The notes under the pieces: generated by a model
Told to the model about the DNA's origin: nothing
What the model saw: the letters and a program-made list of their open reading frames with translations, nothing else
Database searches by the model: none
In this document: positions 24,083 through 32,025 of the stretch, piece by piece
Layout: each line of letters begins with the position of its first letter
Numbering within the stretch: position 1 is the stretch's first letter
Source: an uncultured Pseudomonadota bacterium
Lineage (GTDB): Bacteria > Myxococcota_A > UBA796 > JAFGLY01
NCBI GenBank assembly: GCA_937912125.1
Contig: CALDOK010000242.1
Coordinates: 1 to 35,152, forward strand
Length of the DNA stretch: 35,152 nt
Direction of reading: 5' to 3'
Translations under genes and position numbers: made by a program

Positions 24083-25132
24083 TCAGCGGAGGAACAGCAG
24101 GCCCTCGCCCTCACGCCAGTCCGGGCGCGAGCGGGCCAAGGCTTCGCGGATGAGCGGGCGCGCCCCGCGGGCCGCGACGGCCACCAGGCACAGGTCCACG
24201 TCCATGCCGACCAGGGCCTGGGGATCGACGATGGGGACGCCGTGGCGGGTGGAGCCGATCTTGCGCGGATCGATGTCCACCACGCCCACCAGGCTGTGCC
24301 CCTGGGCCAGCAGCCAGCGGATCCAGGGCCGCGCCTCCTTGCCTGCGCCCCAGACCACCAGCCGGCGGGGGCGTGAGAGGTGGGTGCTGGCCAGCCACAG
24401 GGCGCGCGCCCGACGGAAGGCCTCGCGGCTGTAGGCGGGGTGGGTGCGGGTGAGGCGCTGGGGACGGTCCCGCATCTGCACGAGCACCTCGGGCGCCTTG
24501 CGGAAGCGGCCGCCCCGGCCGTGCAGGCGCAGCCAGAGGTCGTAGTCCTCCGGGATGGGCCCCTCCGGCAGCCCTGGGCACTGGGCCACGCCGCGGTAGC
24601 CTCCCACAGCCAAGACGGCCTCGCGTCGGTAGGTGGCGGCGGGGTGCACCACCGGGCTCTACACCGAGAAGGCCCGGTCGAAGTCCTCCGGCTCGATCAC
24701 GGCGTTGATCCAGTCCTGGTGCAGGCGCATCCCCTCGGGCACCTCGCCGTGATCCCGGAAGAAGCGCACCTGCCCGTCCACCAGCACCAGGCTCGGGTCG
24801 GCCTCCAGCAGCGGCGCCTGGATGGTGAGCCGGTGCGGGCTCGCCAGGTCGTCGGCGTCCATGCGGGCCACCCAGCACCCGCGGCAGGCTTCCAGCCCCT
24901 CGTTCAGCGCGGGCACCAGGCCCCGTGCTGGCCGCCCCAGCACCCGGACCCGGGGATCCTTGGCCTGCCAAGCGGCCAGGCGAGCGGGGGTGTCGTCCCG
25001 GCTGCCGTCGTCCACCACCACCGCCTCGAGCAGGTGATCGCCCCACGCCAGGACCGAGGCCAGGGCCGCATCGATCCCCGAAGATCCGTCTCGAACGGCC
25101 ATCAATGCGGAGACGCGCGCGGGCTGTGGCAT
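24083..25132 (-). pseudogene. Family 2 glycosyltransferase with in-frame TAG at codon 158
   Basis: The reading frame runs from the ATG at 25132 to 24083 in one frame, broken only by TAG at 24661-24659. The N-terminal half is a GT-A domain: VVVDDGSRDDT (38-48) and the metal-binding MDADD (91-95). The stop falls in a segment reading AFSV-stop-SPVVHPAATYRREAV, where family members typically have Glu in a VESPxxHP motif. GAG to TAG (a C to A change on the plus strand at 24661) is therefore the simplest explanation. The rest contains GGYRG, PEDYDLWLRL and a C-terminal Rossmann-like segment (LVVWGAGKEARPWIRWLL, then VVDIDPRKIGSTRHG). It may be a real nonsense mutation or a sequencing error. No clear Shine-Dalgarno precedes the start. 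Confidence 0.8.
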
Positions 25133-25195
25133 GGACGGGGCCCCGAGGATGGTGGGGAGCCTGCAGGGGAGGGCGCAGGGGCTGATCCAGGCCGT

Positions 25196-25225
25196 TTGAC
25201 ACGACCCGTGTTCGGCCATTATCCA
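25196..25225 (+). promoter_or_regulatory. Promoter for the cDPG-synthetase-like gene
   Basis: A perfect TTGACA at 25196-25201 is followed after 18 bp by TATCCA at 25220-25225, about 80 bp before the start codon. Between the hexamers and overlapping the -35 lies a small dyad, ACACG (25199-25203) and CGTGT (25207-25211), which could be an operator. The Shine-Dalgarno AGGAG is at 25294-25298. Confidence 0.5.
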
Positions 25226-25303
25226 GCCATCCCCCTCGGTGCGCCCGGGGTGCCACTCGGCACTTGTTCGGAGCCGAATCAACCTGCCCCAGCAGGAGAT
25301 TCC

Positions 25304-26626
25304 ATGCGTATCGCCATCCTTGGCGCGGCTGGCCGCGACTTCCATGACTTCATCGTGCTCTATCGCGATGATCCCAACGTCGAGGTGGTGGCCTTCACCG
25401 CCACCCAGATCCCCGGCATCGACGATCGTGTCTTCCCGACCGAGCTCGCCGGTCCTCGCTACCCCAAGGGCATCCCAATCGTCCCCGAGTCCGACCTCGA
25501 GCGCCTGGCCCTCGAGGAAGGCGTCGAGCAGTTCGTGTTCGCGTACTCGGACGTCTCATGGGACCACATCGCCACCATGTCGGCCCGCTGCAACGCTGTG
25601 GGCGCGGACTTCGTGCTGCCCGGCGCGCGCACCATGATCCCCTCTACCAAGCCTGTGCTCGGCATCGGCGCGGTGCGCACCGGCTGCGGCAAGTCCCAGA
25701 CCACCCGCTACTTCATCGATCTGCTCAACAAGCGTGGGCTCAAGGCCGTCGGCATCCGTCACCCCATGCCCTACGGTGACCTGGCGGCCCAGGCCGTGCA
25801 GCGCTTCGCCACCTACGAAGACCTGGTCAAGCACGAGTGCACCATCGAAGAGCGCGAGGAGTACGAGCCCTACATCAAGCGTGGCCGCGTGGTCTACGCC
25901 GGCGTGGACTACCCCTCCATCTTGAAAGCCGCCGAAGAAGAGTCCGATCTCATCCTCTGGGATGGTGGAAACAACGACATCGGCTTCATCAAGCCCGACA
26001 TGTACGTCGTGCTGATGGACCCCCATCGTCCGGGCCACAGCCGCAGCTACTACCCCTCGGAAGCTCAGGTCCGGATGGCGGATGTCATCCTCATCGCCAA
26101 GAGCCGCAGCGCCACCGCCGAGAACATCGCCTCCGAGAAGGCCCTGGCCGCAGAGCTCAACCCCAGGGCGCAGGTCATCTGCGTGGACTCCAAGCTGACC
26201 CTGATGGGCCACGACGAGTCCATCCTGAAGGGCAAGCGGGTCGTGGTCGTCGAAGACGGTCCCACCACCACCCACGGCGGCATGCTCTACGGCGCCGGCA
26301 CCCTGCTGGCTCAGCGGGCGGGCGCCGAGATCGTCGATCCTCGGCCCTACTTCGTGGGCGAGCTGGCCGACACCCTGGCCAAGTACCCCAACGTGGGCCC
26401 CCTGGTCCCGGCCATGGGCTACTCCGACAAGCAGCAGGCCGACCTGCTGGCCACCATCGACAACGTGCCGTGCGACTTCGTGGTGTCCGGTACGCCCATC
26501 GAGCTGGCCGACCTCATCAAGACCAAGCAGCCCATCTACTCGGTGTCCTACGACCTCGAAGAGATGCCGGGCGAAGACAGCCTCGAGGCCGTCATGGACG
26601 CCTGGTTCGCCAAGGCTGGCCTCTAA
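25304..26626 (+). CDS. Cyclic 2,3-diphosphoglycerate synthetase-like P-loop protein
   Basis: A 440-residue protein. The start is MRIAILGAAGRDFHDF, and a P-loop GAVRTGCGKSQTTR (122-135) sits in the middle. Family-like segments include GIRHPMPYGDL, VYAGVDYPSIL, LILWDGGNNDIGF and VVVVEDGPTTTHGGM. These fit the family of archaeal cyclic 2,3-diphosphoglycerate synthetase, which makes the thermoprotectant cDPG from 2,3-diphosphoglycerate and ATP. Bacterial members are poorly characterised, so function here is inferred. The ATG at 25304 has AGGAG 5 nt upstream and a good promoter; the frame continues upstream across the antisense glycosyltransferase, which is a shadow. It appears to be a single-gene unit ending at a strong hairpin. 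Confidence 0.8.
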   Translation: MRIAILGAAGRDFHDFIVLYRDDPNVEVVAFTATQIPGIDDRVFPTELAGPRYPKGIPIVPESDLERLALEEGVEQFVFAYSDVSWDHIATMSARCNAVGADFVLPGARTMIPSTKPVLGIGAVRTGCGKSQTTRYFIDLLNKRGLKAVGIRHPMPYGDLAAQAVQRFATYEDLVKHECTIEEREEYEPYIKRGRVVYAGVDYPSILKAAEEESDLILWDGGNNDIGFIKPDMYVVLMDPHRPGHSRSYYPSEAQVRMADVILIAKSRSATAENIASEKALAAELNPRAQVICVDSKLTLMGHDESILKGKRVVVVEDGPTTTHGGMLYGAGTLLAQRAGAEIVDPRPYFVGELADTLAKYPNVGPLVPAMGYSDKQQADLLATIDNVPCDFVVSGTPIELADLIKTKQPIYSVSYDLEEMPGEDSLEAVMDAWFAKAGL

Positions 26627-26653
26627 GCTCCCACACGAAGCTCGGGGCTGGAT

Positions 26654-26677
26654 GCGGGATGCCCTCGGGCATCCCGC
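26654..26677. terminator. Perfect 10-bp hairpin, probable bidirectional terminator
   Basis: GCGGGATGCC at 26654-26663 pairs exactly with 26668-26677 around a CTCG loop. It lies between the convergent ends of the cDPG-synthetase-like gene (26626) and the Kelch lipoprotein gene (26705). There is no clear T-run, but stem strength and position support termination. Confidence 0.65.
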
Positions 26678-26704
26678 CGCTGCTTCAGGAGCGCACGACG
26701 GAGG

Positions 26705-28150
26705 CTATCCCTCGATGTAGGGCACCATGATGGCGGCGGTGTCCGTGGTCTTGGTGCCCAGCTCGAAGCCGCCAGAGATGAGCAGGGCGCCGTCGTGCAG
26801 GGTGGTGACCGCGCAGCCGGGGCGGGAGCGATCGAGATCGACCGTGGGGCCCTTCTCGCCGCTGCCGGGCGCCAACAGCTCGACCTTGTTCACCGAGGTG
26901 CGCGAGGAGACGTCCGCGTACCCGCACGCCACGGCGATCCAGCCTTCCTCGATCCACGGCGACCAGGAGGCTCCCTGGCGGGGCGTGGCCAGCGGCGTGC
27001 CGGTCACGAAGCCCGCGGAGTCCAACCGGAACTCCTGGCCCTCGCTGGTGACGATGTTGCCCTCGATGTCTACGCCTCCGCCGATCCAGAACACGCTGGG
27101 CTCGATGTTCAGGATGATGGCGTCGCGGACGTAGGTCCCGGCCGCCGACGCCGAGATGGGCTCGAAGCCCTCGCCGATACCGGTGCCGCTGAAGGGATCG
27201 AGCACGCCCGTGGTGGACTGGCTGTCGCCTTGGACGAAGATCTTGCCCTCTTCGGCCACCCCGCAGCCCGTGGTGCCCTCGGAGGTCATACCGTTTCCGA
27301 AGCCGACGGAGGTGGAGAGCCAGGACGAGTCGTCGGTGTAGAAGCGCAGCAGGTCACCCTGGTTGCTGGTGCCGGCGCCCCCCAAGATCACGATGGAGTT
27401 GTCGATGTACTGGGCGCTGCAGTGGCCGGAGCGCGCCTGGATGAGGTGAGCGATGCGGCTGATGGTGTCCTGGATGGGGTCGTAGAGCCAGACGCCGTCC
27501 TGGGGGCCCGTCACGGCGTCCTGGCCACCGAAGAACAGCAGCTGGGACTCGGTGGTCCAGGCCCACTGCACGCCGGCTACGCCCACGTCGGTGACGGCGC
27601 CTGGCGACGAGAACACGCCCTCGTAGAAGTCGTAGGTCTCGATGTCCTGGTAGCTGGCGCTGCGGGTGGGGTTGTGCCCACCCAACATCAGCACGCGCCC
27701 GTCGGGGAGCGGGATGGCGTCGTGCTCGCTGCGCGGCTGCCCCATGTTCTCGGTCATGGCGAAGACGCGGTTGACCGGCAGGAAGGTGATGGGGACCCAC
27801 AGGTCTTCGTCGGGCTCGAGGACGACCTGCGCGCTGCGGCCGTAGGATCGGACGCTGCTGCCGTCGGTGCCGGCCACCTCGAAGCGCACCACGCCATACT
27901 CGGCGATGCCGCTGAGTTCCGGTGGGTCGCCGGGGTAGTCGAAGCTCTCGGAACGCAGGACCTGGCCGTCGACGACGACGTCGATGCGCATGGAGCTGAC
28001 CCCCTCGATGGGATCCGCATCGACGGTGGGGTTGCGCAGTGAGAGGGTGATCGTGGCGTTGTCCACCGCGATGATCACGTCGTCGCCGCCGTCGGTGATG
28101 GGGGCACAGGCGGGCAGCGCCAAGAGGAGGGGCAGGAGGGTGCGCATCAT
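26705..28150 (-). CDS. Lipoprotein with Kelch-type beta-propeller repeats
   Basis: A 481-residue protein. The start is one of two adjacent ATGs (28150 or 28147). The signal peptide MMRTLLPLLLALPAC has its lipobox Cys at 15. After a beta-rich N-domain (about 25-150), Kelch-like blades recur: GRVLMLGGHNP, SQLLFFGGQDAV, SIVILGGAG, VFWIGGGVD and GALLISGGFE, enough for a propeller. Kelch propellers usually bind other proteins or ligands. It lies 50 bp downstream of mpl and is probably cotranscribed. TATCAA lies 5 bases before the ATG with no Shine-Dalgarno, so an independent leaderless start is possible. Role unknown. Confidence 0.8.
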   Translation of the reverse strand: MMRTLLPLLLALPACAPITDGGDDVIIAVDNATITLSLRNPTVDADPIEGVSSMRIDVVVDGQVLRSESFDYPGDPPELSGIAEYGVVRFEVAGTDGSSVRSYGRSAQVVLEPDEDLWVPITFLPVNRVFAMTENMGQPRSEHDAIPLPDGRVLMLGGHNPTRSASYQDIETYDFYEGVFSSPGAVTDVGVAGVQWAWTTESQLLFFGGQDAVTGPQDGVWLYDPIQDTISRIAHLIQARSGHCSAQYIDNSIVILGGAGTSNQGDLLRFYTDDSSWLSTSVGFGNGMTSEGTTGCGVAEEGKIFVQGDSQSTTGVLDPFSGTGIGEGFEPISASAAGTYVRDAIILNIEPSVFWIGGGVDIEGNIVTSEGQEFRLDSAGFVTGTPLATPRQGASWSPWIEEGWIAVACGYADVSSRTSVNKVELLAPGSGEKGPTVDLDRSRPGCAVTTLHDGALLISGGFELGTKTTDTAAIMVPYIEG

Positions 28151-28200
28151 GTGGGTTGATACCCGAGGGCTATTGGGGGGCGCAAGCATCGAGGCCTTCA

Positions 28201-29667
28201 TCAGGTGGCTTCCTGGCCAAAGCGCTGGCCGAGGGCGTCGAGCAGCTTGGTGTGCAGGCCGCCGAAGCTGCCGTTGGACATGACCGCGACCACATCGCCT
28301 GGCATAGCGTTGGCCGCGACGACCGCCGCGATCTCGTCGGGCTCGGGCAGGTACAGGGCCTCCACGCCGCGAGCCAGCAGATCGGCCACCAGCTGGGCGG
28401 GGCTGAAGAGATCGGCGCTGGGGAGGTTGTCCTTGCGGCCGGGATCGGCGATGACCACCACATCGGCTGCGTCGAAGGCCACAGCGTAGTCCTGCTGGAA
28501 CAGGGCTCGGCGGCTGGTGTTCGAGCGGGGCTCGAAGACGCCCCAGAGGCGGCGACCGGCGAAGCGCATGGCCAGGGCGTCCAGGGTGACGCGCACGGCG
28601 GTGGGGTGGTGGGCGAAGTCGTCCAACACCGCGATCCCACCCACCACGCCTCGGAGCTCCTGGCGACGGCGGATTCCGCGGAAGCCCGGGAAGCCCGCGG
28701 CCAGATCGGCGGCGCTGAGCCCCTCGCGCTCGAGGGCGGCCACCACGCCGACCTGGTTCCAGAGGTTGTGCTCACCCACCATGCACGACTCGAAGACGCC
28801 GAAGCGACGGCCCTGGCGCAGCACCTCGAACTTCATCACGCCCCGGGTGGGGTCCACCTCGAGCACGCGGCCGTCCCAGGCGCAGTCGGGGCCGTAGCGC
28901 CGGACCTCACAGCGGGCCTCGGCGCAGACCGCGCGCACGTTCTCGTCCGCCCAGTAGGCAACCAAGCAGCCGTCGTCCTCGGGGATCAAGCCCACGAAGC
29001 GCTCGAAGGCCGACTTGACGTGGTCGAGGTCCCGGTAGATGTCGGCGTGGTCGAACTCGACGCTGGTGAGCAGGGCGGTGCGCGGCCGGTAGTGTACGAA
29101 CTTGGGCTGCTTGTCGAAGAAGGCGGTGTCGTACTCGTCGCCCTCGATCACGAAGTGGCGGGGCGTCCCAGGGGCGGCGCCGCAGGCCCGAGCGGTCCGA
29201 TCCAGGTTGGCGGCGACACCGCCCACCAGGTAGCCGGGGGCTCGGCCGGCGGCCTCGAGGAGCCAGGTGGCGATGGCGGTGGTGGTGGTCTTGCCGTGGG
29301 TGCCCGCCATGACCAGGGAGCGCGTGTCTTCGAGGAACATGGCGCCCAGCAGCTGCGGGAATGAGCAGTAGACCAGATCGCTGCTCAGCAGGGCCTGCGC
29401 CTCGTCGTACACGGCACGGACCACGTTGCCCACCACGACCAGATCGGGACGATGATCGAGGTTCGAAGCTTCGAAGCCCTCCATCACCTTGATGCCCAGG
29501 CCCGCGAGGACCTCGGACATGGGCGGGTAGACCCCGGCGTCGCTGCCGGTGACCGTGTAGCCGGCGTCCACGAGCATGGCCGCGAGCGAGCCCATGGCCG
29601 TGCCGCAGATTCCCATGATGTGGATGGTGCGGAGAGGGGCGGGGAGGGGGCCGGCGAGGAGAGGCAT
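28201..29667 (-). CDS. mpl: UDP-N-acetylmuramate:L-Ala-gamma-D-Glu-meso-DAP ligase Mpl
   Basis: A 488-residue Mur-ligase-family enzyme. It recycles peptidoglycan by joining the released tripeptide to UDP-MurNAc. The N-terminal Rossmann segment is IHIMGICGTAMGSLAAML (15-32). The ATP-binding loop is AGTHGKTTTT (121-130). EGDEYDTAFFDKQPKFVHYR distinguishes Mpl from MurC, and GEHNLWNQVGVVAAL and VLDDFAHHPTAV are Mur-ligase hallmarks. GAGGA lies just upstream of the ATG at 29667. It is divergent from dsbD (155 bp) and followed by the Kelch lipoprotein gene. Its presence fits a Gram-negative cell with DAP-type peptidoglycan. Confidence 0.95.
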   Translation of the reverse strand: MPLLAGPLPAPLRTIHIMGICGTAMGSLAAMLVDAGYTVTGSDAGVYPPMSEVLAGLGIKVMEGFEASNLDHRPDLVVVGNVVRAVYDEAQALLSSDLVYCSFPQLLGAMFLEDTRSLVMAGTHGKTTTTAIATWLLEAAGRAPGYLVGGVAANLDRTARACGAAPGTPRHFVIEGDEYDTAFFDKQPKFVHYRPRTALLTSVEFDHADIYRDLDHVKSAFERFVGLIPEDDGCLVAYWADENVRAVCAEARCEVRRYGPDCAWDGRVLEVDPTRGVMKFEVLRQGRRFGVFESCMVGEHNLWNQVGVVAALEREGLSAADLAAGFPGFRGIRRRQELRGVVGGIAVLDDFAHHPTAVRVTLDALAMRFAGRRLWGVFEPRSNTSRRALFQQDYAVAFDAADVVVIADPGRKDNLPSADLFSPAQLVADLLARGVEALYLPEPDEIAAVVAANAMPGDVVAVMSNGSFGGLHTKLLDALGQRFGQEAT

Positions 29668-29755
29668 GGGTTCCTCGAGGTGGCTGGGGGGATGCTCCTT
29701 TCACACGCACCATGGGCTGGGGCAAGGGAAGGGCGAGTGTGGTGAGGATGACAGA

Positions 29756-29783
29756 TTGACCCAGGGCCCGTGCGGATTACCTG
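29756..29783 (+). promoter_or_regulatory. Possible dsbD promoter
   Basis: TTGACC at 29756-29761 matches the -35 consensus at five of six bases. The best -10 after 16 bp, TACCTG at 29778-29783, is poor. It is the only candidate in the 155-bp divergent gap between mpl and dsbD. Confidence 0.3.
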
Positions 29784-29822
29784 TACGGCCGAGTCACGAA
29801 CACCCAGCCCGCTGGTGCCCTA

Positions 29823-32015
29823 ATGTTTCGCACGCTCCTGTCTCTGGTCTTCTCCTTGCTCCTGGCGACCCCTGGCTTGGCCCTCGCGCAGCAACCCGGC
29901 CAGGTAGAAGATCCGTTCCGGGTCGAGATCGCGTCCATCGACGTCCCTGCGGGCGGCAGCGCCCAGCTCGCCGTGCTGCTCGTGGTGCCGGCCGAGCACC
30001 ACGTCTACCGGGACATGCTCGAGCTCCGCATGGACCAACCTGGCCCCTTCGAGCTGGGGGAGCCCGACATGCCGCTGGGGGATCTCGAGCCCGACCCCGC
30101 CTTCCCGGACAAGAAGCGCGAGCTGTACCACGAGAGCTTCACCATCACGCTCCCCATCCAGGCCCAGGCTGCCGCGGTGGGCACCTACGAGATCGAGGTG
30201 CAGGTCCGCTACCAGGGTTGCCGCGGCAACCTCTGCTACCTGCCCCGGGAGCGCAGCGTCCCTGTCACCCTCACCGTGATCGAAGGCGGCGCCCACGGGC
30301 AGGCCGCTGGGGATCTGGCCGCCTTCGGGCCGCGGCCCGCCCTCACCCAGGAAGACCCCGTGGGCGTCAAGGCGCTGGCCGGCACCGGCGGCGTGCGGGT
30401 TGCCTTCTTCCAGCTCGAGGGCTGGCACATCAACCAGAGCATGACCTTCATCGAGCTGGGCGAGGGCGCTCCGGTCCAGGCCGGCACGCAGCACTTCCCG
30501 CCGGCCAACACCTTCGTCGATCCCACCACCGGCATGGAGCGCGCCGAGATCGGCGGTGACTTCGTGGCCAGCCTGGACCTGACGGGCCCCGACGGCACCC
30601 ACAGCGTGCCCGTCACGGTAGGCTTCCAGGCCTGCAAGGACGACCTCTGCCTGATGCCTCGCTACGAGGACTTCCAGCTCGAGATCACCCTGGGCGAGGG
30701 CGCCCCCGCGGTGGCTGCGGCCTCCAGCTCGTCGCCCGGGGCCGCCGTCAATGGCGACACCTTCAGCCAGATGCGCGAGAAGGGATTGTTCTGGCTCGTC
30801 CTGTTCGTCTTCGGCGCCGGCTTCCTGGTCAGCCTCACCCCCTGCGTGCTCCCCATGATTCCCATCACCATCGGGATCATCGGCGCGCGGGCCTCGGGCA
30901 GCCGCCTCAAGGCCTTCTCCCTCTCTCTCACCTACGTGGCGGGCATGGCCCTGGTCTACACCGCCCTGGGGGCCACCGCCGGCCTCACCGGGGGCCTGTT
31001 CGGCGCCTGGATGCAGAACGTCTGGGTGGTGGGCACCGTCGCCTTCTTCTTCGCGGCCATGGGCCTGGCCATGTTCGGTCTGTTCGACGTGGCCATGCCG
31101 TCCGGCGTCACCACCAAGCTCAACCAGATGGGCGGCGCCGGCTATGGCGGCGCGTTCGTGGTGGGCATGGTGGGAGCCATCGTCGCGGGCCCCTGCTCTG
31201 GCCCGGTCATCGCGGCCTTGATGGTGCTGGTGGGCACCGAGGGCGAGATCTTGCTGGGTGTCTCCTTGATGCTCGCCTTCTCCCTGGGGATGGGCGTGCT
31301 CTTCTTGGCCGCTGGCGTGTTCTCGAGTGTGCTGCTGCGCCCGGGCGCCTGGATGGAGTCGGTCAAGCGCGTCTTCGGCGTGATCATGCTGCTGGGCGCC
31401 ATCTACTTCATCAAGGCGCACATGCCCGAGTGGGCCACCGCCATGCTCACCGCCGGCGTGCTGCTCTCCACCGCGGTCTTCGGCTGGCCCAGCGATGACT
31501 CCGAGGGTCCCAAGATCACCAAGGCCCACAAGCTGTACTCGGTGGTGGCCGGCATCGTGGGTGCCTGGTTGCTGGTGGGGCTGATGGCCACCTACGGCTT
31601 CATCCTGCCCCCGCTGCAGTTCTCCTCAGGCACCGGCGTCGAGGCCGCAGGACCCCACATCGAGTGGCAGGCCGACGAGGCTGCGGCCATGGCCCAAGCC
31701 AAGGCCGAGAACAAGCCCCTGGTCATCGACTTCACCGCCGAGTGGTGCGCCGCCTGCCAGGAGCTCGAGCACATCACCTATCAGGACCCCCGGGTGATCG
31801 AGCGCTCCGCGTCCTTCATCCCGGTCATGCTGGACTCCACCGACGCCAAGGACCCCACCGTCAAAGCGCTGCAGGAGAAGTACGAGGTGGTGGGCCTGCC
31901 CACCGTGGTCTTCGTGCTGCCCGACGGCACCACCATGGACGACCTCAAGGTCACCGGCTTCGTCGGCGCCGATGACTTCCTGGCCCGCATGGACGACGCC
32001 CTTGGCCGGCTCTGA
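29823..32015 (+). CDS. dsbD: Thiol:disulfide interchange protein DsbD with duplicated N-terminal domain
   Basis: A 730-residue inner-membrane protein that passes electrons from cytoplasmic thioredoxin to periplasmic thiol proteins. The signal peptide ends near residue 22. Unusually there appear to be two DsbD-alpha-like periplasmic domains: about 30-155 with a CRGNLC pair (Cys133, Cys138) and about 180-292 with a CKDDLC pair (Cys271, Cys276). The transmembrane domain (about 321-595) has the paired cysteines in SLTPCVLPMIPIT (Cys341) and VAGPCSGPVIA (Cys458). The C-terminal thioredoxin-like domain has WCAACQE (Cys642, Cys645). E. coli DsbD is about 565 residues with one alpha domain. No strong Shine-Dalgarno precedes the ATG. 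hslO follows 10 bp later. Confidence 0.92.
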   Translation: MFRTLLSLVFSLLLATPGLALAQQPGQVEDPFRVEIASIDVPAGGSAQLAVLLVVPAEHHVYRDMLELRMDQPGPFELGEPDMPLGDLEPDPAFPDKKRELYHESFTITLPIQAQAAAVGTYEIEVQVRYQGCRGNLCYLPRERSVPVTLTVIEGGAHGQAAGDLAAFGPRPALTQEDPVGVKALAGTGGVRVAFFQLEGWHINQSMTFIELGEGAPVQAGTQHFPPANTFVDPTTGMERAEIGGDFVASLDLTGPDGTHSVPVTVGFQACKDDLCLMPRYEDFQLEITLGEGAPAVAAASSSSPGAAVNGDTFSQMREKGLFWLVLFVFGAGFLVSLTPCVLPMIPITIGIIGARASGSRLKAFSLSLTYVAGMALVYTALGATAGLTGGLFGAWMQNVWVVGTVAFFFAAMGLAMFGLFDVAMPSGVTTKLNQMGGAGYGGAFVVGMVGAIVAGPCSGPVIAALMVLVGTEGEILLGVSLMLAFSLGMGVLFLAAGVFSSVLLRPGAWMESVKRVFGVIMLLGAIYFIKAHMPEWATAMLTAGVLLSTAVFGWPSDDSEGPKITKAHKLYSVVAGIVGAWLLVGLMATYGFILPPLQFSSGTGVEAAGPHIEWQADEAAAMAQAKAENKPLVIDFTAEWCAACQELEHITYQDPRVIERSASFIPVMLDSTDAKDPTVKALQEKYEVVGLPTVVFVLPDGTTMDDLKVTGFVGADDFLARMDDALGRL

Positions 32016-32025
32016 GAGGTCCACC

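Noticed and set aside
24645..24665. Frameshift in the glycosyltransferase
   Set aside because: The two halves are in the same frame (codon positions agree modulo 3), so a single nonsense codon explains the break and no indel is needed.
24380..25303. Upstream extension of the cDPG-synthetase-like frame
   Set aside because: It overlaps the glycosyltransferase on the opposite strand; the promoter, AGGAG and family N-terminus place the start at 25304.
29820..31529. Minus-strand open frame of 569 codons
   Set aside because: Antisense to dsbD, which has signal peptide, paired cysteines and membrane segments; the reverse product is His/Gly/Ala-rich with no domain.
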